A stretch of DNA of 64,000 nucleotides from an uncultured Lachnospiraceae bacterium (GCA_910585965.1 CAJUHH010000007.1:62001-126000), one strand, 5' to 3'. Shown: positions 1 through 9,152, counted from the first letter of the stretch. The notes: generated by a model not told the origin, from the sequence alone. Translations and numbers: made by a program.

Positions 1-256
1 TTTTGAATTCATGGGCGTCGGTGCCGCAAATACCGCATCCTTCTACTTTTACAAGAATGTCCCCGTCCCCGACTTCCGGTATCGGGAATTCCTTTACTTC
101 ATATTTTTCCAATGCGGTCAGCATGGCAACCCTTGCCGTCTTCGGTATCTGTCCTCCCGCCTGTACGGTATTCGAACTGTCCATGCTGCGGCCAGCCATG
201 CTTTCCAGCACTTGCTTTACTACCGCTTCCACATCGATTGTACTTATATTGCTCAT
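1..256 (-). CDS. Zinc-type alcohol dehydrogenase with N-terminal encapsulation peptide (partial, C-terminus outside window)
   Basis: Only the first 85 or so residues are inside the window. Residues 4-20 (around IDVEAVVKQVLESM) form a short amphipathic helix of the encapsulation-peptide type, followed by a polar Ser/Gly linker. The GroES-like fold of a medium-chain dehydrogenase starts near residue 40, and the zinc-site motif GCGICGTD is visible near the edge. In glycyl-radical microcompartments such an enzyme reduces propionaldehyde to propanol and regenerates NAD+. The ATG is preceded by GGAGG five bases upstream. It is the last visible gene of the operon running fucA-like, pduO-like, pduP-like, this gene. 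Substrate is inferred from context only; a sorbitol- or threonine-type MDR cannot be excluded from this fragment. Confidence 0.8.
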   Translation of the reverse strand, partial: MSNISTIDVEAVVKQVLESMAGRSMDSSNTVQAGGQIPKTARVAMLTALEKYEVKEFPIPEVGDGDILVKVEGCGICGTDAHEFK

Positions 257-284
257 AGCCGCCTCCTTCTTTTTTTCCCCGTCA

Positions 285-1673
285 CTACCTGATGCAAAGG
301 CTGTCTGACATGACGCAGCGCCTTCTCTTCGTAAATGCGCTGGCGCTCGTCAGCCCTTCGCCCGTCCTGCTGGCGATCGTAAAGGTGCAGTAGCCTTCCC
401 CGCCAAAGCCCAATGCCGCATAAGAGGGCGCGTTCTTTACAAGGATAGCCGTGTCGATGGCTTTCGCATATTTCGTGATATTATCCACATTTTTCGAATG
501 GATATGCGCCGAATGCCTGTTGCCGTGTTCCAGCCAGACCGCTTTTTCCACCGCATCCTCAAAGTCTTTTGCCCTTACGATTCCCAGGATCGGCATCATC
601 AGTTCTTCCGAAATAAGGGGATGTTCTTTTTCTCCTTCAAAGACGATGCAACGGATATTGTCCGGTACTTCGACCCCGATCATGGAAAGCAGCACTTTCG
701 CGCTTCTTCCCACGCACTTCCTGTTCAATCCCTTGGGAGTGAGGACTACGCTTGTCAGCTTATCCTGTTCTTCCTTGCTGATCCTGTAGCAGCCCTGCTC
801 GCTGACCATATAATGCATCAGCTCGTCGGCCACGCTGTCCACTGCCACGATTTCTTTTTCCGCAATGCACGGAAGATTGTTGTCAAAAGTACATCCGTTT
901 ACGATATCTTCCGCCGCTTTCCGTATATCCGCCGTTTCGTCCACCAGCGCCGGAGGGTTGCCCGCCCCTGCCCCGATGCCTCTCTTGCCGGAGGAAAGGA
1001 CAGCCGTCACGACTCCCGGTCCGCCTGTTGCCACAAGCAGGGAGATATCTTTATGTTTCATCATGATATTGCTCGTTTCCAATGTAGGGTTCTCCACCGT
1101 ACACGCGATCGCGTCCGGCCCTCCTGCTTCCAGGGAAGCCTCATTCAGCATGTTCACCGCGAAGATGGAAGTCTTGATCGCCGCCGGATGGGGGTTGAAC
1201 ACTACCGTGTTGCCGCCTGCCAGCATGCCGATCGTATTGCAGATGATCGTCTCGGTAGGGTTCGTACATGGAGTAATCGCGCCGATCACCCCGAAAGGCC
1301 CCATTTCCACCAGGGTAAGGCCCCTGTCGCCGGACCATGCTGTCGTCGTAATATCCTCCGTGCCCGGCGTCCTTTCCGCTACCAGATGATGCTTTAATAT
1401 TTTATGTCCGACGTTTCCCATGCCCGTCTCCTGCACGCCCATGCGCGCCAGGATTTCCGCATTTTCCTTCGTCTTTCTTCTAATGATCGTAATAATCTTT
1501 TCCCTTTGGTCCATGGACATCGTCTGCACTTTTTTCTGTGCCTGTTTTGCCGCCTCGATCGCCGTATTCATATCGGAGAATACGCCCTTGCTTCCGCTTA
1601 CGTCCGCGCTGATCTGAAGCTTTGCAACAACTTCTTTTACAACATCCTGCACCAATTGTTCACTTACTGCCAC
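285..1673 (-). CDS. pduP: CoA-acylating propionaldehyde dehydrogenase (PduP family) with N-terminal encapsulation peptide
   Basis: 462 residues, the usual length for the PduP/EutE aldehyde dehydrogenase family. It converts propionaldehyde (or acetaldehyde) plus CoA and NAD+ to the acyl-CoA inside a microcompartment. Residues 4-18 (SEQLVQDVVKEVVAK) form the amphipathic lumen-targeting helix, and a linker leads into the ALDH fold near residue 35. The catalytic cysteine is C269 in FDNNLPCIAEKE, and the cofactor-region motif GAITPCTNPTET is also intact. The start is taken as GTG because no in-frame ATG lies upstream and a GGAAGG site sits about 11 bases before it. It lies between the PduO-C-like gene and the alcohol dehydrogenase, which fits aldehyde disproportionation. 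EutE-type acetaldehyde use is the main alternative. Confidence 0.93.
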   Translation of the reverse strand: MAVSEQLVQDVVKEVVAKLQISADVSGSKGVFSDMNTAIEAAKQAQKKVQTMSMDQREKIITIIRRKTKENAEILARMGVQETGMGNVGHKILKHHLVAERTPGTEDITTTAWSGDRGLTLVEMGPFGVIGAITPCTNPTETIICNTIGMLAGGNTVVFNPHPAAIKTSIFAVNMLNEASLEAGGPDAIACTVENPTLETSNIMMKHKDISLLVATGGPGVVTAVLSSGKRGIGAGAGNPPALVDETADIRKAAEDIVNGCTFDNNLPCIAEKEIVAVDSVADELMHYMVSEQGCYRISKEEQDKLTSVVLTPKGLNRKCVGRSAKVLLSMIGVEVPDNIRCIVFEGEKEHPLISEELMMPILGIVRAKDFEDAVEKAVWLEHGNRHSAHIHSKNVDNITKYAKAIDTAILVKNAPSYAALGFGGEGYCTFTIASRTGEGLTSASAFTKRRRCVMSDSLCIR

Positions 1674-1731
1674 CGCTTTATCATCCCTTCCTTTTATGAC
1701 TTATATGGCTTGTTTCTGCTATCAGGCAAAC

Positions 1732-2199
1732 CTATTTGATTTGGCCGAATACTTCCCTCCCGTATGCGGCGAGAAAAGTATCCTGTTCCAACGTTCCTCC
1801 GCTTACGCCCAGAGCCCCCGCTGTCCGCCCGTTCCTTTCCAGCACTTCGCCGCCTCCGAAAACAACGATCTTTCCTTCGTTGGTATGCTGTATGCCGTAA
1901 AGAGGCTGCCCGGGGCCGCTGAGCTTGGAAAGTTCCGCCGTGGACATTTTCAGTCCTGCGGATGTATACGCCTTATTCAGAGCGATGTCAAAGCTGGCTA
2001 TGTACGCATCGTCCATGCAGTGGACGGCGACGGGCCTTGCAGCCTTATCGGCAACCGCGATGATAACGGCAATTCCCATCTCTTCCGCTTTTTTCTCCAC
2101 CATGTCGATCAGCTTTTTCGCCGTTTCCAGCGTCATGACAGTTTTGCCCGCTTCCCTGACCGCTTTCTCCACCACCTGACAGATCAGCTCTTCATTCAT
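1732..2199 (-). CDS. GlcG/HbpS family (PduO C-terminal domain-like) protein with putative encapsulation peptide
   Basis: 155 residues matching the DUF336 / GlcG / HbpS family, which is the C-terminal domain of PduO. The typical core is visible as a long N-terminal helix, the segment GIAVIIAVADKAARPVAVH, and the Gly-rich GVSGGT near the end. Family members bind haem or cobalamin-like ligands, and in microcompartment operons they are thought to support cofactor handling. The exact role here is unknown. Residues 3-17 (EELICQVVEKAVREA) resemble the encapsulation peptides of the neighbouring enzymes, so it may be lumenal. No adenosyltransferase domain is present, which fits a B12-independent pathway. 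It is co-oriented between the aldolase (28 bp upstream) and pduP (58 bp downstream). Confidence 0.75.
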   Translation of the reverse strand: MNEELICQVVEKAVREAGKTVMTLETAKKLIDMVEKKAEEMGIAVIIAVADKAARPVAVHCMDDAYIASFDIALNKAYTSAGLKMSTAELSKLSGPGQPLYGIQHTNEGKIVVFGGGEVLERNGRTAGALGVSGGTLEQDTFLAAYGREVFGQIK

Positions 2200-2226
2200 G
2201 GCCTGTATTCCTTCCTTACATTCATG

Positions 2227-3033
2227 TTATAAGCCTAACTGCTCCATCACTTTCTTTGTAATGGAAGCTACCAGATCCGCATCCGCTTTGCCGTCGGAAG
2301 ATGCGCCTGCGCAGGAACCGCCGCAGCTGTGGCAGCTCGGTTTGCCGGCTTTCTTGTTCGGACAAAGGTCTGCCGGATGTTTTCCAGTCATGCCGAACTG
2401 TCTTCTGATCTCATATAATCTCTCCACCTGCGCCGGGGATAATTCCTTCGGCCCGCCGAGAACCTTTGACTGATATAATAAACGCGCATAGAATTCCACG
2501 GATTCCATTTTGTGGTATGCAGCCAGAAGGGAGTCTGCATATGCCAATGCGCCGTGGTTTTCCAGAAGCACCGCATCATAATACTGCAAATATTTGGAAA
2601 CCGCATCGGGAATCTCGTTCGTAGAAGGCGTGCCGTATTCTGCGATCGGCACACAGCCAAGGGAAATAACTGCTTCCGGCATAATAGGCTGTGTCAGCGG
2701 GATCCCTGCGATTGCAAAGCTGGTTGCATACAGAGGATGCGCATGGACAACCGACTGCACGTCCGGCCTTTCTTTATAAACCCTCATATGCATCTTAATC
2801 TCGGAAGAGGGCTTAAATCCTTTGTTCGCCTGGATTACCTTGCCTTCCGCGTCTACCTTGCAAATATACTCAGGCGTCATAAATCCCTTGCTCACGCCGG
2901 TAGGCGTGCAGAGAAATTCATTGTCGTTCAGTTTCACGGAGAAGTTACCGTCATTGGCCGCAACCATGCCCCGGTTGTAAACTCTTCTGCCAATTTCACA
3001 CATTTCTTTCTTAATTTCATACTCATTCAGCAT
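2227..3033 (-). CDS. fucA: Class II aldolase, probable L-fuculose-1-phosphate aldolase, with Cys-rich linker and C-terminal encapsulation peptide
   Basis: 268 residues from the ATG at 3033, which has AGGAGG just upstream; the longer reading frame has no support. Residues 1-215 are the class II aldolase/adducin fold with zinc ligands H97 and H99 (VHAHPL) and H160 (ENHGAL), and the catalytic Glu in SSEIKMH. It should split L-fuculose-1-P or L-rhamnulose-1-P into dihydroxyacetone phosphate and lactaldehyde, the source of 1,2-propanediol. Unusually, residues 216-250 hold four cysteines (CPNKK, then CHSCGGSC), and the last 18 residues (DADLVASITKKVMEQL) are an encapsulation peptide. Microcompartment loci for fucose and rhamnose, as in Clostridium phytofermentans, carry such a tailed aldolase. 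Sugar specificity is inferred. Confidence 0.88.
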   Translation of the reverse strand: MLNEYEIKKEMCEIGRRVYNRGMVAANDGNFSVKLNDNEFLCTPTGVSKGFMTPEYICKVDAEGKVIQANKGFKPSSEIKMHMRVYKERPDVQSVVHAHPLYATSFAIAGIPLTQPIMPEAVISLGCVPIAEYGTPSTNEIPDAVSKYLQYYDAVLLENHGALAYADSLLAAYHKMESVEFYARLLYQSKVLGGPKELSPAQVERLYEIRRQFGMTGKHPADLCPNKKAGKPSCHSCGGSCAGASSDGKADADLVASITKKVMEQLGL

Positions 3034-3094
3034 AATACCCTTATCCTCCTTAGATTTATATGCATAATATTGGTTTCCTGTTGTTTGTGCTTTT

Positions 3095-3123
3095 ATAATA
3101 CCACTAAAAACAACATAAGTCAA
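3095..3123 (-). promoter_or_regulatory. Promoter of the aldolase/pduP operon
   Basis: On the minus strand a -35 TTGACT (3123-3118) and a -10 TATTAT (3100-3095) are separated by exactly 17 bp, 62 bp before the aldolase ATG. The spacer contains TATGTTGTTTTTA, and an 8-bp inverted repeat (AAAAACAA and TTGTTTTT) straddles the -35 region. The same TTGTTTTTATG motif occurs just upstream (3125-3135, plus strand) and twice at 16842-16863, so it is a candidate operator for a shared regulator. Confidence 0.7.
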
Positions 3124-3227
3124 CTTGTTTTTATGTGGAATATAATTCTGGAATAAAGTTTTTATTGTATTACGAAACTAATGGATGTACAATAAATTAA
3201 GAGAAATCATACATAGGGGGGTTGATT

Positions 3228-5258
3228 ATGAACCAACAAAAGAAAACAAGCAACTCAAAGAAAAAAATTACAGAAGAAATCCTATACCAGATCGGCGGAA
3301 GCGTCATCTTCGTGCTGCTGCTCATAGCGGCAGTGGCCATTTGCATGGTAGGGTGGCTCAGCCTTACCTCAAAAAAATCCGAACTGATACAGGAATCCAA
3401 CGCCGCCGCAAACCAGCTGACCGGTTTTTTACAACAATATACAAAAGGCGTGGAACAGCTGGCCGGCAATCCGGAGATTAAAAGCATGATGTCGGAGGCC
3501 AAGACCTTCGATGATTTCTGGCAATCCCCCAAAATGGACACTGTCATGGAAAACCTTGTAAACATTGCAGGCACCGATACCGAAAACGTCATGGCCGTAT
3601 GGGCTTCCGACCTGGACACAAGCACGCTGGTGCAGTCCGACGGGTTTAAAAGCGAAGAAGGCTGGGATATTACCGGGAGAGGATGGTACGGATGCATCAC
3701 GGAAAAGAAGACGGTCCTGACAGAGCCGTATATCGATTCCTCTACCGGAAAGATGATCTTAAGCGCCGCCGCCCCGGTTTATGACGATGCCACAGGATCC
3801 ATCCTTGGCGCGGTAGGCATGGATATCGCATTGGACCATATGACGAAAGTCATGGAAGAATATAAGATCGGCCGCAATGGCTACACCCTGTTATTATCGG
3901 AAAGCGGCATCTTCCTTTATCATCCGCAGAGCGATATCATACAGAAAAATATCAAGGATGCCGGCGTATCCCAAAATGTCACCGACACAATCGCATCCAA
4001 AAGCAACGAATTCTTAAGGTATAAAATAGACGGCTCTACCAAATACGGCTTCCTGCAACATGCCGGCGACACCGGCTACATTGTATTGAGCAGCCTCCCG
4101 GTATCCGAATATTACGAAACGCTGGCTGCCATGATTATCGCGCTTATCATTATTTTTGCAGTCGGCATTGTGCTGATCGCGTTCCGCATTAAAAAAAGCG
4201 CCAAAAATATAACGAAACCGATTCTGGCACTGAACGATACCGCCCAGCAGCTCGCCGACGGGAACTTGGATGTCGCCCTCCACATAACGAGCGAAGACGA
4301 AATCGGCGAACTGGGCGAATCGATACAAAAAACGGTCAATCGTTTAAAGGAATATATCGCATACATTGATGAAACGGCAGAAACGCTGTCTAAAATTGCC
4401 GACGGAAAACTGAGCGTCCATCTGAAATACGAGTATTCCGGGGAGTTCCAGAAAATAAAGGATGCCCTGCTCCATATTTCCGATTCCATGAACCAGGTCA
4501 TGGTAGGAATCCACGAAAGTTCGGAACGGGTTTCCGTCGGAGCCGCCGAACTCGCCTCCGCCTCGCAGATTCTGGCAGAAGGCGCGGAAGAACAGGCTGC
4601 CGCCATCGAACAGCTGACAGCGACCACTACCACCGTTGCGGAACAGGTAGACAACAGCCGGACTGGCGCGGAAACTTCCGCCAAAGCAACTTCGCAGGCT
4701 GCTGCCATGGTTGAACAGGACCAAGAGAAAATGAAACGGATGATGGAGGCCATGGACGAAATCCATGCTACTTCCCAGCAAGTCGTCGGGATTATCCAGA
4801 CGATCGAGGATATCGCATCCCAGACAAATCTTTTGTCTTTGAACGCTTCCATCGAAGCAGCCCGTGCCGGGGAGGCAGGAAAAGGATTTGCCGTAGTAGC
4901 CGATGAAATCGGAAAACTCGCCCTGGAAAGCTCCAAAGCCGCGAACACGACCAAAGAATTGATCGAAATCTCCATCCGGGAAATCAACAAAGGAAATGCG
5001 ATTGCTTCCGATGCTATGGACTCGCTCAAAGAATCCGTAAGCGCTATCAACCAGGTCAATCAAATGATTCAGGAAACAGCGGCAGACGCGGCAGTCCAGG
5101 CAGAAAACATGAAGCAGCTCCAGATCGGGATCGAAGAAATCGCCCATGGGATCCAAGATAATTCCGCCGCTTCACAGCAAACTTCCGCCACTTCGGAAGA
5201 ACTGGCTTCTCAGGCTGAAATATTGAACCAAATGGTAAAGAAATTTGAACTTTGTTAA
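3228..5258 (+). CDS. Methyl-accepting chemotaxis protein with periplasmic-type dCache sensor
   Basis: 676 residues. A positively charged N-terminus is followed by a membrane helix (about 22-46), an extracellular dCache-like domain (about 47-300, with the RGWYGCITEKK and YIDSSTGKMILSAAAPVYDD segments typical of Cache sensors) and a second membrane helix (about 302-322). A HAMP linker and the long coiled-coil signalling domain follow; the conserved hairpin tip reads IASQTNLLSLNASIEAARAG. It senses an unknown external small molecule and controls CheA. The ATG at 3228 is chosen because GGGGGG precedes it by 6 bases; the TTG at 3222 is less likely. It diverges from the fucA operon, so a ligand linked to deoxysugars or propanediol is possible but unproven. 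Confidence 0.93.
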   Translation: MNQQKKTSNSKKKITEEILYQIGGSVIFVLLLIAAVAICMVGWLSLTSKKSELIQESNAAANQLTGFLQQYTKGVEQLAGNPEIKSMMSEAKTFDDFWQSPKMDTVMENLVNIAGTDTENVMAVWASDLDTSTLVQSDGFKSEEGWDITGRGWYGCITEKKTVLTEPYIDSSTGKMILSAAAPVYDDATGSILGAVGMDIALDHMTKVMEEYKIGRNGYTLLLSESGIFLYHPQSDIIQKNIKDAGVSQNVTDTIASKSNEFLRYKIDGSTKYGFLQHAGDTGYIVLSSLPVSEYYETLAAMIIALIIIFAVGIVLIAFRIKKSAKNITKPILALNDTAQQLADGNLDVALHITSEDEIGELGESIQKTVNRLKEYIAYIDETAETLSKIADGKLSVHLKYEYSGEFQKIKDALLHISDSMNQVMVGIHESSERVSVGAAELASASQILAEGAEEQAAAIEQLTATTTTVAEQVDNSRTGAETSAKATSQAAAMVEQDQEKMKRMMEAMDEIHATSQQVVGIIQTIEDIASQTNLLSLNASIEAARAGEAGKGFAVVADEIGKLALESSKAANTTKELIEISIREINKGNAIASDAMDSLKESVSAINQVNQMIQETAADAAVQAENMKQLQIGIEEIAHGIQDNSAASQQTSATSEELASQAEILNQMVKKFELC

Positions 5259-5261
5259 TCC

Positions 5262-5307
5262 ATTCGCCGCAGCCTGCCTTTGCACGGCAGACTGCGGCGA
5301 ATCTTTT
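5262..5307 (+). terminator. Rho-independent terminator of the chemoreceptor gene
   Basis: An imperfect 16-bp stem (ATTCGCCGCAG-C-CTGCC against its complement, one mismatch) with a 7-base loop starts 4 bases after the MCP stop codon and is followed by CTTTTG. It sits in the convergent gap with the MFS transporter gene. Confidence 0.75.
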
Positions 5308-5359
5308 GAAATATGCTTTTTAGCGGTTGGAAGATTCCTTCCATTCCGGGTTTCCCTTT

Positions 5360-6595
5360 TTATTCCTCTGCCTTTTTCCGGCTGTCCACCATCTTTTTCA
5401 GAATCAGGGTCAAAACTGCCCCGACCACGCAGAATACAATCAATGTACTGAACATCATCTTATATCCGGCCTCTATCTCATGGCTGTCCAGAATGCTTCC
5501 CCATACGGTCTGCAAGAATGCGTCGGGCAAAAAGCCGATGACGCTGATCACGCCGATCGCAGTTCCGATATATTTATCGGGTATACCGATCTCCGATACC
5601 GGCACGAAATAGATGCCGCGCAATGCGGACTGCATCAGCTTAATGGAAAAACCAAGCGTAATGACCACATACAGCAGGCTTGCTTTTCCCGGAACCGCTA
5701 CAAACCCGGTCAGGAGAATGCCCATCAGAATGAATCCGACCAAAATCACTTTTGCGCTGGATTTTGCCTTATCTACCAGCAAGCCGCCCGCAACCGCGCC
5801 TCCATTCGGAATCGCGTATTCATTAATAATAGAAACCATTGCCGCCACGGAAACGCTCATCTTGAACACACCCGTTAAATATGGCGCGAATTTGCCAAGG
5901 GTGATGCCTACGGAATAGGCGAAGAAAATCACGCCGCCCGCAACCCAGACTTTCGGCGATTTCAATACATATCCCAAGCCATAAAACACGGAATTTTCAT
6001 TCTTCGTTTCCGCATCGTCCTGGCTTGGCAGCAGGAACAGGCTCGCCAGACCGCACAGAATATAGACGATGCTGTAAAAGATCAAAAGATTGGAGAACTT
6101 CTCTCCCGTCCGATTAAAAATCGCCAGTCCCACCGATGTAAAGATCAGGGACATCAGCGAAAAACCCGCTTCCCGGAAGCCGAACATTTTCCCCTGCTCG
6201 TCCTGGCTTCCCAGCAATTTTACCGCTTTCATCATCGCCGGCCAATAGGTAAATACCGTAGTGATCGACCAAAATGCCGAAACTGCCAGCAATACGCCGT
6301 AAGGCGGGGCCGACGCGAAGACAAAGCCGGAAATCCCTGTTCCAATCAAGGAAAATGTGATCAGATATTTATACTTGAATTTGTCCGCTACCATGCCCCC
6401 GAAGAAATAACCGATCAGGTTCAACGCCCCGTACAGCGACATCAAATTCCCCATCTGTACATTGGAAAGCCCCATTTCTGCCATCATACTGTCATAATAG
6501 GAATACTGTATATATGGAAAAATATAAATGATTCCTCCTCCCAGACAGATTACAAGCAACAACAGCCATTTGTTCATTTGTTTTCCTTTTCCCAT
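5360..6595 (-). CDS. MFS transporter (YihN-like), last gene of the nucleoside operon
   Basis: 411 residues with about 12 predicted hydrophobic segments in two halves, the normal size for a major facilitator. The loop after the second helix reads GGMVADKFKYKY, matching the family's GxxxD-(R/K)xG(R/K)R-like signature. AAGGAG sits 9 bases before the ATG. It follows the nucleoside hydrolase by only 5 bp and ends the operon that begins with the LacI-ribokinase fusion, so its likely substrate is a nucleoside, nucleobase or a product of their breakdown. The substrate is inferred from position only. Confidence 0.8.
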   Translation of the reverse strand: MGKGKQMNKWLLLLVICLGGGIIYIFPYIQYSYYDSMMAEMGLSNVQMGNLMSLYGALNLIGYFFGGMVADKFKYKYLITFSLIGTGISGFVFASAPPYGVLLAVSAFWSITTVFTYWPAMMKAVKLLGSQDEQGKMFGFREAGFSLMSLIFTSVGLAIFNRTGEKFSNLLIFYSIVYILCGLASLFLLPSQDDAETKNENSVFYGLGYVLKSPKVWVAGGVIFFAYSVGITLGKFAPYLTGVFKMSVSVAAMVSIINEYAIPNGGAVAGGLLVDKAKSSAKVILVGFILMGILLTGFVAVPGKASLLYVVITLGFSIKLMQSALRGIYFVPVSEIGIPDKYIGTAIGVISVIGFLPDAFLQTVWGSILDSHEIEAGYKMMFSTLIVFCVVGAVLTLILKKMVDSRKKAEE

Positions 6596-6600
6596 CTGTT

Positions 6601-7554
6601 TTATCTCCTTTTGCCGCGTTTTTCAAAAACATCCACAAACCAGTTCCAAAATCCCTCTACGTCAATATCTTCCGCGCAGGTGACATTTTTTTCTTTATCC
6701 GGGCATACATCCCTAAAATCCGCCACGGTCATTCCCCTCGTAATCGTTCCCTCCGTTTCCACATCCACATAATACCTTTTCAGCTTTAAAACCGAAGGAT
6801 TTACGATGGCGCAGAATGCGACCACATCATGCAGGTTCGCGACATCATAACCGAATTCCTTATTCCTCTTAATCATGAAGTCCATCACCTGTACTGCCAG
6901 CTTCGCCTCCGGCGTTCCTGCGGCTTCCACCCTGTCCCTTACCCAGATCGGAAGCTCCGTCTGAAGCGTAACGTCCAGGCCTACCATGACTACGTCCACG
7001 CCGCTTCGGAAAAGGATCTGCATTGCCTCCGGGTCCACATAAGCGTTGAATTCGGATGCCTGCGTCATATTGCCTCCCACCAGGCAGCCGCCCATAATAT
7101 ATACCCGTTTGATCAGCTTCACGATATCCAGGTGCCTTTGGATCGCAATCGCCAGATTGGTCTGCGGGCCGGTAGCCAGCACGAACAGTTCTCCTTCGTG
7201 GGCAAGCGCCGCCTCATAGATCGCGTCCGCCGCATCCTTTTCATAAAACCCGCGTTCGGAATCCGGCACAATGACATCCCCCAGCCCTGTCTTTCCATGG
7301 GAAATCGCGCAGTGCAGCTCTCTCTTTAACGGCTTGTCCGCCCCTTTTGCCACCGGGATATCCGTATGCCCAAGCGCATCCACGATATTCAGCGTATTGG
7401 CCGCCGTCGCCTCAAGCGGGACGTTCCCTGCCACCGCCGTAACCGCGCAGACATCCAGCATATCGCGGTGCAGCAGGGCGGTAATGAGCGCCACCGCATC
7501 ATCCGTCCCCGTATCAAAATCCATAACTACTGGTATTTTCTTCCTTTCTTCCAT
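6601..7554 (-). CDS. Nucleoside hydrolase (inosine/uridine-preferring family)
   Basis: 317 residues from the ATG at 7554, which has GAGGAGG upstream; the longer open frame overlaps the neighbouring gene and is not used. The hallmark calcium-binding motif appears at the N-terminus as DFDTGTDDAVAL, with the supporting motifs ATGPQTNLA, IMGG and NLHDVVAF further on. The enzyme cleaves the N-glycosidic bond of ribonucleosides to free base plus ribose, which the two ribokinases upstream can phosphorylate. The base preference cannot be read from the sequence. It lies between the BCCT transporter and the MFS transporter in one minus-strand operon. Confidence 0.92.
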   Translation of the reverse strand: MEERKKIPVVMDFDTGTDDAVALITALLHRDMLDVCAVTAVAGNVPLEATAANTLNIVDALGHTDIPVAKGADKPLKRELHCAISHGKTGLGDVIVPDSERGFYEKDAADAIYEAALAHEGELFVLATGPQTNLAIAIQRHLDIVKLIKRVYIMGGCLVGGNMTQASEFNAYVDPEAMQILFRSGVDVVMVGLDVTLQTELPIWVRDRVEAAGTPEAKLAVQVMDFMIKRNKEFGYDVANLHDVVAFCAIVNPSVLKLKRYYVDVETEGTITRGMTVADFRDVCPDKEKNVTCAEDIDVEGFWNWFVDVFEKRGKRR

Positions 7555-7628
7555 CTCTGGTTCCTCCTCTTTTTGTTTATTCTTTATGCATCGCCGGGAT
7601 ACCTGGACGGCTCCCGAAAATACCCCTT

Positions 7629-9152
7629 TCACTGCCGCTGCTCTTTTTCCCCCTCCTTCCTCAAGATATCTTTCTGCCGGGCTGCTTTTAAAAGAGAGAG
7701 GCCGGAAAGCAGCAGAAGCACTGCCGCCGGAAGCCCCCCGATGACCGACATCATTTTGATGCCCGCCACTCCCTGGGAACAGATGAGCAAGATCGCCATC
7801 CCCCCGATCAAAGCTCCCCATATGATTTTCACCATCTTCATTCCCCGGTCTTTCTCATCGCCAAGAAAACACAAATCCCCCAATACATTCGTCGTAGAAT
7901 CCGCTGCCGTCACCACCGACAGGACAACCGTCACAGCCAGCACTGGTATGAGCCACCCACCGGCCGGCAGCGCCCTCAGCATGCCATACACCGCGCTTTC
8001 CATCCCATGCGCCCCCATCTTTCCATACAGATCCGTCCCATGCATCTGCTGGTAAATGGACGTTCCTCCGAATATGCTGACCCAAAGGCCGGAACTCAAT
8101 GCCCCTGCGCCCAGATTAATCACAATAAATTTCCTTACCGAATGCCCGTAGGAAACCTTCCCCAGAAACATCCCCGTAATCGGCGCCCAGGCCATCCAGT
8201 TGGCAAAGGTGGCTATCGTCCAGAAATAGGACCAGCCGCTCCCCGACCCTGCGCCGATCATCAGGCTTCTTGTAAAAAAATTGTCCAAATATACGCCGAA
8301 AGATTCCATAGCCTGCTGAACGATATACATCGTCGGCCCGGCCGCGAATACCAGCATCAGCAAAGCAACCAAAAATACCGTGTTAATATTGGAAATCCAT
8401 TTAATCCCCTTTAATACGCCGCTGCATGCCGATATCGTAAATATAACGGCAATCAAAACCCCGATCAGTATCCATACCATCCGATTGCTTTCCTGCCCGC
8501 TTATTTCGCCCAGCCCTCCTGCAATACTCAAAATCCCCTGCCCGAGGGAAGCAATCATCCCCATAACCGTAGCAAATACGCACATGGAATCGATGACGGA
8601 AGAACTAAACGGCCTCTCCGCCCAAGGCAGCACCCCCGATACGCAGGAAGAAAAACTGAACGCTTTCTGCTGGTTATAAACCGCAACCGCAAACATCAAT
8701 GCCGGTACGCTGTAAATCGCATAAGGGGTAATCGTCCAATGCAAAAACATCGTCGCCATGGAAAACACGGAAGACTCATAGCTTCCCGGTTCTATGCCAA
8801 GGAATTCCGGCGGCTCCATCAGATGGTAAACCGGTTCCGACGCCCCCCAGAAAATCAGCCCGGCCGCGATCGTCGTGCAAAGCACCACCGTAAACCAGCT
8901 TCCGGTCGACAACATCGGTTTCGCTCCTTCCCCGCCGATCTTCGTCTTTCCAAACCCGGAAAACAATACAATCCCTGACACTGCCACTAAAAACAGGGAA
9001 ACCATCAGATAAAACCATCCAAACCCCTGTTGGAAAAACTGGTTCACCTCTTCCAGCACTGCATTGACCTTCTGCGGGCTGATCATGTAGCAGGCAAGAA
9101 ATACTAATATAATCACTACCGTAGGATAAAATACTGTCTTTCTAATCTTCAA
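7629..9152 (-). CDS. BCCT family transporter with altered substrate-site tryptophans
   Basis: 507 residues, about 12 membrane helices, betaine/carnitine/choline transporter fold. The family motif appears as FWGASEP. In the helix-8 region, where BetP-like proteins carry a tryptophan box (W-A-W-W-I-S-W), this protein reads F-A-N-W-M-A-W, so two of the four aromatic positions have changed. The start is TTG at 9152. Its Shine-Dalgarno GGGGGTGA is formed by the last codons and stop of the ribokinase gene, which implies translational coupling. A BCCT carrier inside a nucleoside hydrolase/ribokinase operon is unexpected; a pyridinium riboside or another cationic nucleoside is one possible substrate, but this is inference. 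Confidence 0.85.
   Translation of the reverse strand: MKIRKTVFYPTVVIILVFLACYMISPQKVNAVLEEVNQFFQQGFGWFYLMVSLFLVAVSGIVLFSGFGKTKIGGEGAKPMLSTGSWFTVVLCTTIAAGLIFWGASEPVYHLMEPPEFLGIEPGSYESSVFSMATMFLHWTITPYAIYSVPALMFAVAVYNQQKAFSFSSCVSGVLPWAERPFSSSVIDSMCVFATVMGMIASLGQGILSIAGGLGEISGQESNRMVWILIGVLIAVIFTISACSGVLKGIKWISNINTVFLVALLMLVFAAGPTMYIVQQAMESFGVYLDNFFTRSLMIGAGSGSGWSYFWTIATFANWMAWAPITGMFLGKVSYGHSVRKFIVINLGAGALSSGLWVSIFGGTSIYQQMHGTDLYGKMGAHGMESAVYGMLRALPAGGWLIPVLAVTVVLSVVTAADSTTNVLGDLCFLGDEKDRGMKMVKIIWGALIGGMAILLICSQGVAGIKMMSVIGGLPAAVLLLLSGLSLLKAARQKDILRKEGEKEQRQ

Noticed and set aside
4112..5059. 315-residue minus-strand frame rich in Ser and Ala inside the chemoreceptor gene
   Set aside because: Antisense of the coiled-coil heptads of the MCP signalling domain; no start signal.
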